64,000 nt of DNA from Branchipolynoe longqiensis (lineage: Eukaryota; Annelida; Polychaeta; Phyllodocida; Polynoidae): NCBI GenBank assembly GCA_030323885.1, contig CM059200.1, forward strand, positions 1,697,299 through 1,761,298. Direction: 5' to 3'. Below are positions 53,011 through 62,964 of the stretch, in pieces (the first letter of the stretch is position 1; every line of letters begins with the position of its first letter). The position numbers were made by a program, and so were the translations under genes. Below the pieces are notes generated by a model, which had not been told where the DNA came from, did not search any database, and worked only from the letters and a program-made list of their open reading frames with translations.

Positions 53011-53235
53011 AGGACAACATAGTTGACTATGTTGAATTAAATATAGTCTAAGTACTCCAGCTATAGGTGAAACAACGTACAAATATACCTAAATAATGCA
53101 GCAAGATGATATCATCTGCTGGCGTAAGTCCCAGCTGGCAAAAGTCCTCGCAGACGAAAGTGTTGGCCGGGAACGTGTTGGGTAGCAATTATCGGCTGGC
53201 AAATAGAGGGTGGTGAATTACCAGTGGCAAATTGT
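53011..53235. other. Unassigned, with a short perfect palindrome
   Basis: CAACATAGTTGACTATGTTG at 53014-53033 is a perfect inverted repeat around TG. Nothing else recognised. Confidence 0.5.
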
Positions 53236-53237
53236 GT

Positions 53238-53425
53238 GACAGCGCTGGCTCAATGTCAGAATAATCTGACTGAGTAGGAGGAATACAATGATGCTAGCAC
53301 TAGCAGTATTAATGTATCATAGATGCAGCACTATGAAGCAGCTAGGATCAGATCCTGTCACAGATTGTTGATATGACCTTTAAAGCTTCTTGCGCTTGTT
53401 GTTTTTGTTTGTTTGTAGGACATTA
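53238..53425 (+). repeat. SINE-A, degraded 3' part
   Basis: GCTGGCTCAATGTCAGAATA, ATCTGACTGAGTAGGA, then a worn body and GATATGACCTTTAAAGCTTC. Confidence 0.5.
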
Positions 53426-53615
53426 AGAACTGAATTGTTTGTCTGGCTTCAATGACCTTTAAAGCTTCTCGGTTGGTTAGCCCCACTTCATATACAGCTC
53501 CCTCTGTATTTCCATATTGCCATCAGATTGCCATTTAGTTGTTTGTGGATCTGTGGTTCAGATAACGTCAAACACAATCCGCTCCATAATATTACCCTGC
53601 GCCCCACCCTCCTAC
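53426..53615. other. Unassigned sequence
   Basis: Nothing recognised. Confidence 0.4.
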
Positions 53616-53616
53616 T

Positions 53617-53937
53617 GGAAACGGTAGCCGAATCAGTAAAGCGCAGGTTTCCCGTGCGGATGGTTGGGAGTCTGATTCCCAGTCGCGTCAAACCAATAAC
53701 ATATCAAATTGATACTTCTCGCTTCCTAGCCTGGCACTCAACATTATCAGGATAGGGCAAGGACTGGTTAGCTTGGTGTCAGGATAACGTGGCTAGGTGG
53801 GATATTGGGTTGTCGGCCTGATTTCCCAGTGGGGCAGCAGTATAAAGTCACCATGAGTGTGCACTGTCACAATTCGGCACCCATCTTGATATGACCTTAG
53901 ATGTTGGTAAGATGTAAAGCAAGAACAAACAAACCCC
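53617..53937 (+). repeat. SINE-A, variant head, near full length
   Basis: ACGGTAGCCGAATCAGTAAA, GCGCAGGTTTCCCGTGCGG and B-box region GAGTCTGATTCCCAGTCG, then the complete body and the tail GACCTTAGATGTTGGTAAGA. Confidence 0.85.
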
Positions 53938-54160
53938 ACCCTCCTCCAGTGGTGTTGTTGAATCATGGAATCTATGTCTGTCCATGCTCTGGTATAGAAG
54001 TCATGTTAGCCATGTAAGGACATATTGATGGGTTGATTCTCAAAATGCCTGTCTGGACTTCCTAGAAATATACCGTCACTCATATATTAAGTCTACCTAG
54101 TGATTGTGTTACATGCTGCAAATTCTGTATTCAACAGTTATTGTACACATTATTCTATAT
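53938..54160. other. Unassigned sequence
   Basis: Nothing recognised. Confidence 0.4.
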
Positions 54161-54174
54161 ACCTTTTGTGTAAA

Positions 54175-54262
54175 TAACCCTGAATTGAAAAATGGCTGGA
54201 AGACCAGTGCTTCGGCACAGACAAAACACTTATTCAGCAGAATAAACATTTACAACAACAAA
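54175..54262 (+). repeat. Dispersed repeat DR5, copy 2
   Basis: CCCTGAATTGAAAAATGGCT, GGAAGACCAGTGCTTCGGCA and ACACTTATTCAGCAGAATAA are the reverse complement of 18895-19010. Confidence 0.65.
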
Positions 54263-54750
54263 AATAGTCTGATAAATGCTAAAATCATCAACGTTTCACA
54301 ACCAACATGTATACATAGGCTTAAGCCTACATATCCAAGTTTGATACCAATGCACTTATCAAACATGTGTTGCCGCATAGACAGGAATACTAAATCAATT
54401 TTGTTGAATGTGTTACTGCTGAAACCTATTCTGCCATCATTTTAAAATCCATCTAAAAATTGAATTGGCATATTTTCACTTCAAATATCTCCAATGTTGC
54501 CCATTTATAATCGAAATCATATATAATTATTTACTTAATCTATTTATATTATAGGCCTAATCTTTATCAATAAGCGAATGTGTGTATGTTTGTCTGTCTG
54601 TCTGTTTGTGTGTGTGTTCGTAAATAGACCATGCTGCCTTACGATGATCTCAAATTGATTGTGATCGTTTTGTTTTATAGCTTTTATTGTTTACTCCAAT
54701 AAATTGTTTACTCCTTAAAATTAGCTTTATTTATTATTCTGAGCCCTTAT
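54263..54750. other. Unassigned, with TGTCTGTCTG microsatellite
   Basis: (TGTC)n and (TG)n at 54579-54619. Otherwise unassigned. Confidence 0.5.
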
Positions 54751-54754
54751 TTAA

Positions 54755-55085
54755 AGTTGCATAGTCTCCTGAAAACATCAAATATTCAAAACCAAAACAC
54801 TTATCTAGATTTGATTCTACATATTGAACTTACACTGGTGCACTTATTAAGCATTTGTTGCTGCATAGAAGGGCATAATAAGGCAATTAACAGAAACCGT
54901 TACTGCTAAAGTCAGGTATCAGAGTTTTGGCGTGCTTGCCAAAATTATCTTGGTATGATTTGATGTCAAATATCTCCAAACTTAGCCACTTAAAATTAAA
55001 GTTCCTTCAAAACTGAAGTAAAGTAGATTATAACGATTCGTATAATATATTTATCTCAGTAAATAGCAGAAACTCAAAAGCAACT
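54755..55085 (+). repeat. Dispersed repeat DR4, longest copy
   Basis: TTTAAAGTTGCATAGTCTCC, CTGAAAACATCAAATATTCA, AACACTTATCTAGATTTGAT, TGGTGCACTTATTAAGCATT and TTATCTCAGTAAATAGCAGA. Parts recur at 62155-62270, 24620-24705, 10612-10710 and near the right window edge. Class unknown. Confidence 0.7.
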
Positions 55086-55154
55086 TTAAATAGGCGGAAG
55101 GGTCAAGTAGCTCTCCACAGGAGGAAGCTTTAAAATCTGCACAGAGCACAGCTT

Positions 55155-57745
55155 TTAAACTTGTCTCCTATTAGACCTTTACGCCACAGTACACACTGTG
55201 AGCTGCTCCTTGCACAATTACTTCTCCCACTAACATCACAGGGCTGGTGGTGGAAATCTTCTATACACCCTTTTCCACAGAGCATGATGCACAGTAAGCT
55301 ACTACTCACATTAGTTCTGCCACTAACCTCAGAGGTGGAAATCCTCTATGAGACCTTTTCCACAGATCATAATGAACAGCAAGCTACTACTCACATTAGT
55401 TCTGCCACTAACCTCAGAGGTGGAAATCCTCTATGAGACCTTTTCCACATATCATAATGCACAGTTAGCTACTACTCACATTAGTTCTGCCACTAGCCTC
55501 AGAGGTGGAAATCCTCTATGAGACCTTTTCCACATATCATAATGCACAGTAAGGTACTACTCACATTAGTTCTGCCACTAGCCTCAGAGGTGGAAATCCT
55601 CTATGAGACCTTTTCCACATATCATAATGCACAGTAAGCTACTACTCACATTAGTTCTGCCACTAGCCTCAGAGGTGGAAATCCTCTATGAGACCTTTTC
55701 CACATATCATAATGCACAGTAAGCTATTACTCACATTAGTTCTGCCACTAGCCTCAGAGGTGGAAATCCTCTATGACACCTTTTCCACATATCATAATGC
55801 ACAGTAAGCTACTACTCACATTATTTCTGCCACTAGCCTCAGAGGTGGAAATCCTCTATGAGACCTTTTTCCACATATCATAATGCACATAAGCTACTAT
55901 CCCACATTAGTTCTGCCACTAGCCTCAGAGGTGGAAATCCTCTATGAGACCTTTTCCCACATATCATAATGCACAGTAAGCTACTACTCAAATTAGTTCT
56001 GCCACTAGCCTCAGAGGTGGAAATCCTCTATGAGACCTTTTCCACATATCATAATGCACAGTAAGCTACTACCCACATTAGTTCTGCCACTAGCCTCAGA
56101 GGTGGAAATCCTCTATGAGACCTTTTCCACATATCATAATGCACAGTAAGCTACTACCCACATTAGTTCTGCCACTAGCCTCAGAGGTGGAAATCCTCTA
56201 TGAGACCTTTTCCACATATCATAATGCACAGTAAGTTACTACCCACATTAGTTCTGCCACTAGCTTCAGAGGTGGAAATCCTCTATGAGACCTTTTCCAT
56301 ATATCATAATGAACAGCAAGTTACTACCCACATTAGTTCTGCCACTAGCTTCAGAGGTGGAAATCCTCTATGAGACCTTTTCCACAGATCATAATGAACA
56401 GCAAGCTACTACTCACATTAGTTCTGCCACTAGCTTCAGAGGTGGAAATCCTCTATGAGACCTTTTCCACAAATCATAAAGTACAGGAAGCTACTACTCA
56501 CATTAGTTCTGCCACTAGCCTCAGAGGTGGACATCCTCTATGAGACCTTTTCCACATATCATAATGCACAGTGAGCTACTACTCACATTAGTTCTGCCAC
56601 TAGCCTCAGAGGTGGAAATCCTCTATGAGACCTTTTCCACATATCATAATGCACAGTAAGCTACTACTCACATTAGTTCTGCCACTAGCCTCAGAGGTGG
56701 AAATCCTCTATGAGACCTTTTCCACATATCATAATGCACAGTAAGCTACTACCCACATTAGTTCTGCCACTAGCCTCAGAGGTGGAAATCCTCTATGAGA
56801 CCTTTTCCACATATCATAATGCACAGTAAGCTACTACTCACATTAGTTCTGCCACTAGCCTCAGAGGTGGAAATCCTCTATGAGACCTTTTCCACATATC
56901 ATAATGCACAGTAAGCTACTACCCACATTAGTTCTGCCACTAGCCTCAGAGGTGGAAATCCTCTATGAGACCTTTTCCACATATCATAATGCACAGTAAG
57001 TTACTACTCACATTAGTTCTGCCACTAGCTTCAGAGGTGGAAATCCTCTATGAGAGCTTTTCCACATATCATAATGCACAGTAAGCTACTACCCACATTA
57101 GTTCTGCCACTAGCCTCAGAGGTGGAAATCCTCTACGAGACCTTTTCCACATATCATAATGCACAGTAAGCTACTACCCACTTAGTTCTGCCACTAGCCT
57201 CAGAGTGGACATCCTCTATGAACTTTTTCCACATATCAAATGCACAGTAAGCTACTACCCACATTAGGTCTGCCACTAGCCTCAGAGGTGGAAATCCTCT
57301 ATGAGACCTTTTCCCATATCATAATGCACAGTCAGGTGTACTACTCACATTAGTTCTGCCACTAGCTTCAGAGGTGGAAATCCTCTATGAGACCTTTTCC
57401 ACATATCATAATGCACAGTAAGTTACTACTCACATTAGTTCTGCCACTAGGTTCAGAGGTGGAAATCCTCTATGATACCTTTTCCACATATCATAATGCA
57501 CAGTAAGTTACTACTCACATTAATTCTGCAACTAGCCTCAGAGGTGGAAATCCTCTATGGAACCTTTTCCACAGATCATAATGCATGGTAAGCTACCACT
57601 CAAATTAGTTCTGCCACTAGCCTCAGAGGTGGAAATCCTCTATGAGACCTTTTCCAGGGATCATAAAGCACAGTAAGCTACTACCCACATTAGTTCTGCC
57701 ACGAACCTCAGAGGGTGGTGGAAATAGTTTATAAGACCGTTACCA
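55155..57745. repeat. 85-bp satellite, about 30 units
   Basis: Unit landmarks ATCATAATGCACAGTAAGCT, ACTACTCACATTAGTTCTGC, CACTAGCCTCAGAGGTGGAA and ATCCTCTATGAGACCTTTTC. Central units are almost identical; the first two and last two are clearly diverged, and a few carry 1-3 base indels (55860-55960, 57180-57340). The GAGGTGGAAATCCTC part is a short palindrome. Confidence 0.95.
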
Positions 57746-57945
57746 TGTCGCATGCACAGTGGGTGAGCTGATACACACAAGAATTGTCCTGCTACTCACA
57801 TCAAGATGGGAGGGGTGGTGGTGGTGGACATCGTCTATTATATAAGTCCAACAAAATCAGGATAGAGATACTGGCAAGTGTTTGTTTTGCATGTCCAGTA
57901 TAGCTGCTATATCCTGAGAAAACCTTTCGACAAGATAAAATGAGT
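57746..57945. other. Unassigned sequence
   Basis: The first part continues diverged satellite-like sequence. Nothing else recognised. Confidence 0.4.
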
Positions 57946-57949
57946 GAAT

Positions 57950-58150
57950 CTTTATATCACAGCAGCAGCATCCCACTGGGATAGCCACACCACCAGCACC
58001 ATGGCGCGATATCCCACTCAGTCATGACTCACATTATCCTGACACTGAGCCATCAACCAGTCCAGTAATGCTGAGCACGAGGCCCAGGAGCGATAAGTAT
58101 AAATTTGGTAAGTCATTGGTTTGACTCGGCTGTGGAGTTATAGCCACACA
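57950..58150 (-). repeat. SINE-A, middle part
   Basis: ATCCCACTGGGATAGCCACA, CACCATGGCGCGATATCCCA, ACATTATCCTGACACTGAGC and AAGTCATTGGTTTGACTCGG. Confidence 0.8.
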
Positions 58151-58201
58151 GCCCACACGAGAAGCGCAGCGCACCCTCCTTACTGGACTCACTCATCCTT
58201 T

Positions 58202-58711
58202 AGGCCTGGTCACATACATGTTATTGGACGTAGTTGAATGTATTGGAAGGCTAATGTAGGTGAACGTAGTTGAACGTAGTTGAACGTAGTTGACCGTAGT
58301 TGAAGGTAGTTGAACGTAGTTGAACGTAGTTGAACGTAGTTGAACGTAGTTGAACGTAGTTGAACGTAGTTGAACGTAGTTGAACGTAGGTGAAAGTAGT
58401 TGAATGTAGTTGAACGTAGTTGAACGTAGTTGAACGTAGTTGAACGTAGTTGAACGTAGTTGAACGTAGTTGAACGTACTGGCATCCATACTGTAATTTA
58501 TGTATCCGTACTTTAACGTATTTATCCATACCGTAACGTATTTATCCATACCAAAACCTGCCGTTCCTATCTGTACTATAGCGTATTTGTCCATACCAAA
58601 CCCTGCCGTACCTTAACATTTCAATGTAGTTTAATGTACTTACACCACGTTTGACCCATATTAATATATCCTATGTTCAACAACGTTCATTAACGTGCAT
58701 GTGACCGGGCT
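58202..58711. mobile_element. Inverted-repeat element, word GTTGAACGTA, copy 2
   Basis: Starts AGGCCTGGTCACATACATGT and ends, on the other strand, AGCCCGGTCACATGCACGTT. The left half is about 20 tandem GTTGAACGTA units (58262-58480); the right half contains ACGTATTTATCCATACC words. Flanks TTT and TTG are not an exact duplication. Frames inside are by-products. Confidence 0.85.
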
Positions 58712-58888
58712 TTGATTTGGTTTTCACGTTGAAGCGAGTTGAATAACTTTGAATAGATAGCAAGAGTCTGGCAAGACTGAATATTCAGGGGATCAGGGGG
58801 TCTGTGAACCCCAACCAAACTTTTACACAGTTTATAGTCTAGACTGCCGGGAAGAGCACCGAACGGAGACACCCAACACCTCTTTCTG
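58712..58888. other. Unassigned sequence
   Basis: Nothing recognised. Confidence 0.4.
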
Positions 58889-58889
58889 A

Positions 58890-59316
58890 AGCCCCAGTCA
58901 CACCGGCTTGCGACCACTTTGCGACCACTTTGAACCAAAGAAACCCACCGCCTTGCGACTTCCGTGCGAGCACCTTGCGAGTACTTTGGACCAAAGAAAC
59001 CCACCTCCTTGCGACCTCCTTGCGACCTTCTTGCGACCTCCTTGCAACTTCCTTGCGACCACTCTGCGATCATTTTGAACCAGAGAAAACTACCTCCTTG
59101 CAACTAAAACAATGGTCGCGACCTCTGGGTAAACATTTTGGTCGCAAGGAGGTTTTTAGTACAGCAGCTGCACCCTCCTTCCGACCAAAATGGTCACAAG
59201 GAGATTAACGATCACTAAGAACCATTTTTGTGACCACTTGTGACCATTTTACGACCACTTTGCGACCATCCCTTTTTTGTGGTCGCAAAGTGGTCGCAAG
59301 CAGTAGTGTGACTCGA
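58890..59316. mobile_element. Inverted-repeat element, word CTTGCGACC
   Basis: Left AGCCCCAGTCACACCGGCTT then GCGACCACTTTG. The right end (other strand) has AGTCACACTACTGCTTGCGA then CCACTTTG. The interior repeats CCTTGCGACC and GGTCGCAAGGAG in both orientations. The left terminus matches the AGYCCCWGTCACA pattern; the far right end is worn. Confidence 0.8.
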
Positions 59317-59585
59317 GTATCTGTGAACTCGCCGCTAATTGGTAATTAATTATACACATCCTGCCGACATTCTTTCCTGGCGCATCGTCTTGCTGCTCAT
59401 TATTCTCGGGTTGAGATGATACAGTACTTCAGAATGGATCCTCCCTGCTTTGTTTTTTGTTGGGCAAATTAGCTTCGTGAATTGCATCCGGAAGCAATCC
59501 TACGCTTATCGAGCGGGCCACCTCGGTGGGATGTTTAGTAGGTTTGTCTAAATAAGACTGAGTGCTTAGCTGTGTTATACAGGCA
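59317..59585. other. Unassigned sequence
   Basis: Nothing recognised. Confidence 0.45.
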
Positions 59586-59587
59586 GG

Positions 59588-59733
59588 TAGACAACACTTT
59601 TTTGTTTGTTTGTAGGACATTAAGACCGACTCATGGACACCACTCTCACAGCAGAGAGCTAAATGGTAAGCGACAGTCAAGTAATGAAAGCAGTCTTTGC
59701 CGCATCGCGACTGACAGCATGATGATGATGATG
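59588..59733 (-). repeat. Dispersed repeat DR2, copy 4
   Basis: GGACATTAAGACCGACTCAT, CACTCTCACAGCAGAGAGCT, AATGAAAGCAGTCTTTGCCG and GCATGATGATGATGATG are the reverse complement of 11171-11335. Confidence 0.8.
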
Positions 59734-59734
59734 A

Positions 59735-59945
59735 TTTGTTTAAGCAGGGTAAATTGCAATCGCGGATTGGTCTTCCTCATTCCACTGCTCCTTGCCCTAT
59801 CCTAATAATGCTGAGCACCTGGCTAGGAAGCGACAAGTATCAATTTTAAGTCATTGCTTTAACTCGACCAGGATTCGAACCCACGATCCCATGATCTACC
59901 AACACGGAAGACGGACGCTCCAACTCATTCGGCCACCCCGTCTGC
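59735..59945 (-). repeat. SINE-A with alternative 3' tail, intact head
   Basis: Tail TTGTTTAAGCAGGGTAAATT, GGTCTTCCTCATTCCACTGC, then SINE-A from TCCTTGCCCTATCCTAATAA to B box ACCAGGATTCGAACCC and A box CTCCAACTCATTCGGCCACC. The normal SINE-A central body and tail are absent. Confidence 0.85.
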
Positions 59946-60165
59946 CTTTGTTTCTGGGGGGCTTGGTTGGCTTGGTTCGTTGTTGCGTCCTGGAACCATA
60001 TAAGGTCATATCAGGATGGGTACCGACTTGTGACAGTGCACACTGTATGGTGACTTTATAGTGCTGCCTCACTGAAAGGCCAGGCAGATATCCCAATCAG
60101 TCACATTATCCTGACACTGAACCAATCAGTCCTTGCATTATCTTATTAATGCCGAGCGCCTTATT
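59946..60165 (-). repeat. SINE-A, 3' two thirds
   Basis: GGTTCGTTGTTGCGTCCTGG, AAGGTCATATCAGGATGGGT, TTTATAGTGCTGCCTCACTG, then GATATCCCAATCAGTCACAT to ATTAATGCCGAGCGCC. It lies directly against the preceding copy. Confidence 0.85.
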
Positions 60166-60418
60166 AATTTTTGTTGGGGTGGGGGAAGTGTTATATTCAT
60201 CAGAATGCAGCATTTATCAGGACTGGAGCACTGGTCTTCCAGCCGTTAATTAATGGAGGGACATTTGTTATTATGGTTTATATTCCTGGAAGGAGAGGGT
60301 ACAGATGTTCGCAGATTTCTTAATGGTTAAATAGATTAGCAATGTGTGGGACGCTATAGGTTGGTTGAACAGGGGAGGAATAGAGAGGAACAGAGAGGAC
60401 TATGCTGCTGTTGGGCTA
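60166..60418. other. Unassigned, DR5-like piece at 60210-60290
   Basis: ATTTATCAGGACTGGAGCAC then TGGTCTTCCAGCCGTTAATT resembles DR5. Otherwise unassigned. Confidence 0.4.
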
Positions 60419-60420
60419 AG

Positions 60421-60735
60421 AGCTTGTTTTATTTAATGACACCTCTAGAGTGCATTGATTTTATCACCAGCTATTGGACGTCAAACCTATGGTCATTCTG
60501 ACATATTTCTTTGGAGGAAACCAACTGCTGCCACATAGGCTACTCTTTCCGATAAGTATCAAGGGGTCTTTCATATGCACTTTCCCCCAGACAGCACATA
60601 CCACAGCCTTTGATGAACCAGTTGTGAACCACTGGGTGGAACGGAAAATAACCCAAACTGTAACTCACTGGACCCATAAGATGACCGACACCTTCACATA
60701 TGGACACTCTACCGCCTGAGCTACGTCGCACTCCC
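60421..60735 (-). repeat. SINE-C (mollusc-type repeat), copy 2
   Basis: GTTTTATTTAATGACACCTC, ACCAGCTATTGGACGTCAAA, GGGGTCTTTCATATGCACTT, GGAACGGAAAATAACCCAAA and an end reading, in reverse complement, ACGTAGCTCAGGCGGTAGAG, a clear tRNA A box. Confidence 0.85.
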
Positions 60736-61048
60736 CCGATAGCAGTGGGAACCTGTGTAAGGTAGGGTAGGAACCTGTGTAAGGTAGGGTGGGATTCCTC
60801 ATTCTGGGTTTTAAAGGGCCTGTCTTGTGAGATATACTTTGAGTGATGACATTCAAACCTAGACATACTAGAGCCCCTCATTCCCCGCCCTGCTTCCTCT
60901 GTTGACATGCGCTTTGGTTCGACTGTTTGTGGTCTGTCTTGGCACATGGAGCAGGACACCATCACTCATTCCGGAATATCGTACCATGTGAGCAGTATAA
61001 AATGGGTCTTTAGCCCTTTCATAAAATTTGGAAATCTCTCCTGGTACT
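60736..61048. other. Unassigned, with a 21-bp duplication
   Basis: GGAACCTGTGTAAGGTAGGG repeats at about 60748 and 60769. Nothing else recognised. Confidence 0.45.
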
Positions 61049-61051
61049 AAT

Positions 61052-61478
61052 AGCCCTGTCACACTACGGCGTATCTCGCCGACGTGCCGCTAGCGTGCAA
61101 AATCACTTTTAATCGTCGAGAAACGTAAAACTTGTTGGTAGCATGCGGCCGACATTGTGAGAAAAAAAAAAAAAAGTTTGGTGCACCATCCTGATATGAC
61201 CTTAGATGTTGCTAGGATGTAAAACAACAAAGCAACAGTTTGGTGCAACGTGTCAGAATGACCCTCATGCAGGCGCGGCGTATGCCTAGCGTTCGCATAA
61301 TGTTATTCCAGCGATGTCGATGCACCATAATATTGACACTCGCGCGCTGTCGCACGTCGAACATTTTATGCAAGCACAAAACATTGTGTGTAATGCTTCC
61401 AGACGTCTCCGGACGTTTCGCCAAAAAGTGACACACATCAACACGCGTTGGTGAGAAACGTTGTAATGTGACAGCACC
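61052..61478. mobile_element. GTCACA-type element with hairpin remnant and SINE insertion
   Basis: Starts AGCCCTGTCACACTACGGCG. The right end (other strand) is GGTGCTGTCACATTACAACG. Flanks TAA (left) and TTA (right) do not duplicate exactly. Hairpin-like core ACATTTTA-TGCAAGCA-CAAAACATT at 61361-61385 is weakened by three mismatches. A 51-bp SINE-A tail interrupts it. Confidence 0.85.
61186..61236 (+). mobile_element. Minimal SINE-A insertion (last 51 bp) with 11-bp target duplication
   Basis: The last 51 bases of SINE-A (CATCCTGATATGACCTTAGA, TGTTGCTAGGATG, AAAACAACAAAGCAAC) are bounded by AGTTTGGTGCA at 61175-61185 and again at 61237-61247. The exact duplication shows retroposition of just the SINE tail. 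Confidence 0.9.
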
Positions 61479-61960
61479 ATTAGATAGGTTAGCCTATAAT
61501 CATCCACTGTCACAATTCGGCGCTTGTCCTGCTATGATCTCATATTTGTCTATGACATTCAACCTAAATCACCCAATCGACTTCAACCATTATAAATTTA
61601 CAATTCCGAAATTGCTGACTCTTCATCGCCAGCGTTCATCAGTTTATGATACTCCGGCCATGTTTATTTATCGTGGAGTATAGGTAGTGAATGGTGAAGT
61701 AGGGCCTCAAGTTTGTCTTCATTGCAGAACCGTCAGGTGAATGGTTTGTATAACCAGCCGTTTTCAAAATCCATCTTCATATTCCGCTTAGTTATTTTAG
61801 GAATCATAATCATTCGCAAAGTTACCTATAGAAAGCCATCCATCTCCCTGCTGTCGAAGATTTCTCCCGAAGCCCTATAATCCCAAAGGACCAGCTCTGT
61901 TTTATGGTGTCGAACACACTTGCCAGTTGCATGTCAAGATTTAAAAGTGTAGTGTTTGAT
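61479..61960. other. Unassigned sequence
   Basis: Nothing recognised. Confidence 0.5.
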
Positions 61961-61962
61961 GG

Positions 61963-62154
61963 GGTTGGTTCGTTGTTGGAGTTTTGTATCCTGGCAACAT
62001 CTAAGGTCATATCAAGACGGGTACTGAAGTGTGACAATGTGCACTCATGGCGACTTTATAGTGCTGCCCCACTGGGCAATCAGGCCACCGGCACAATGAC
62101 CGGATATCCCACTCAGTCACATTATCCTGACACTGAACTAACCATTCCTTTCCC
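61963..62154 (-). repeat. SINE-A, 3' part
   Basis: GGTTCGTTGTTGGAGTTTTG, CTGGCAACATCTAAGGTCAT, GGCGACTTTATAGTGCTGCC, GATATCCCACTCAGTCACAT. It joins DR4 at about 62155. Confidence 0.85.
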
Positions 62155-62270
62155 TAGCCTATTTAAAGTTGCATGGTCCGATGAAATATAATTTTGTCAA
62201 AATTAAAACAACGACTTACATTTGATACTATATATCAGACTTAGATACTGGTGTATTAGCGAATGATTTG
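62155..62270 (+). repeat. Dispersed repeat DR4, fragment
   Basis: CCTATTTAAAGTTGCATGGT, CCGATGAAATATAATTTTG, ACTTACATTTGATACTATAT, CTTAGATACTGGTG. Confidence 0.65.
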
Positions 62271-62960
62271 GGACAGCACATACAGAATAACCAGTGAATT
62301 TATAAGCTCACCCCTTTGAACACTCACTTTGAAACACCCATCATGCAGTGAGGCCATTAACCAATTAGGTCAATGGTTTGACCTCATTAGCCTCTCCAGA
62401 TCAAATAAGCCTCCAGTGGAGGGTGATACCTAAAGGGCAAATGAGGTGGATGTTGCCCCTCCCCTCCATGTTGGTTATTCAACGCTGTTTGGTCAATTCT
62501 ATAAATATAATTAATCAATTTGGATAATTTATATTTTGAAATCTTTACATTTGTCAATTAAAATTGCATCTGCCATCGGGACTATGCATGATATGAGGGA
62601 GGATGAGACATGTGGAGGACATAACAGTAAATAATAACAGAGCAATAATATGTACATGAGAAATGCAAATTCATTAGATAGCAATGCGAAATGTTAAAGG
62701 GAATACTTGTCTGGGAAAACAAACAAACTCAGAATAGTTCTAACTTGTGCCACATACATAGTGTCTACGCATAAGATATGTGAGCATTATGCATATCCTT
62801 GGCAGTCTAAATGTATGTGAGGATGCACACGCATGTGGGTTGTGCGCATCCGTTTGAAATTTGTCAGTTACACTGTATATAAAAGGAAATGTTTTTTTGT
62901 TATTGAATGTATAAAGGAGTTAACCATATGGAGTGATATATGTGCATTTGAAAGTTTTTG
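62271..62960. other. Unassigned sequence
   Basis: No gene or repeat recognised. Confidence 0.5.
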
Positions 62961-62964
62961 ACAG

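Noticed and set aside
58193..58594. Tyr/Asn/Val/Gln-repeat protein (NYVQL...) on the minus strand, and the similar frame at 25400-25727
   Set aside because: Translation of GTTGAACGTA tandem words inside inverted-repeat elements; several frames give similar repeats.
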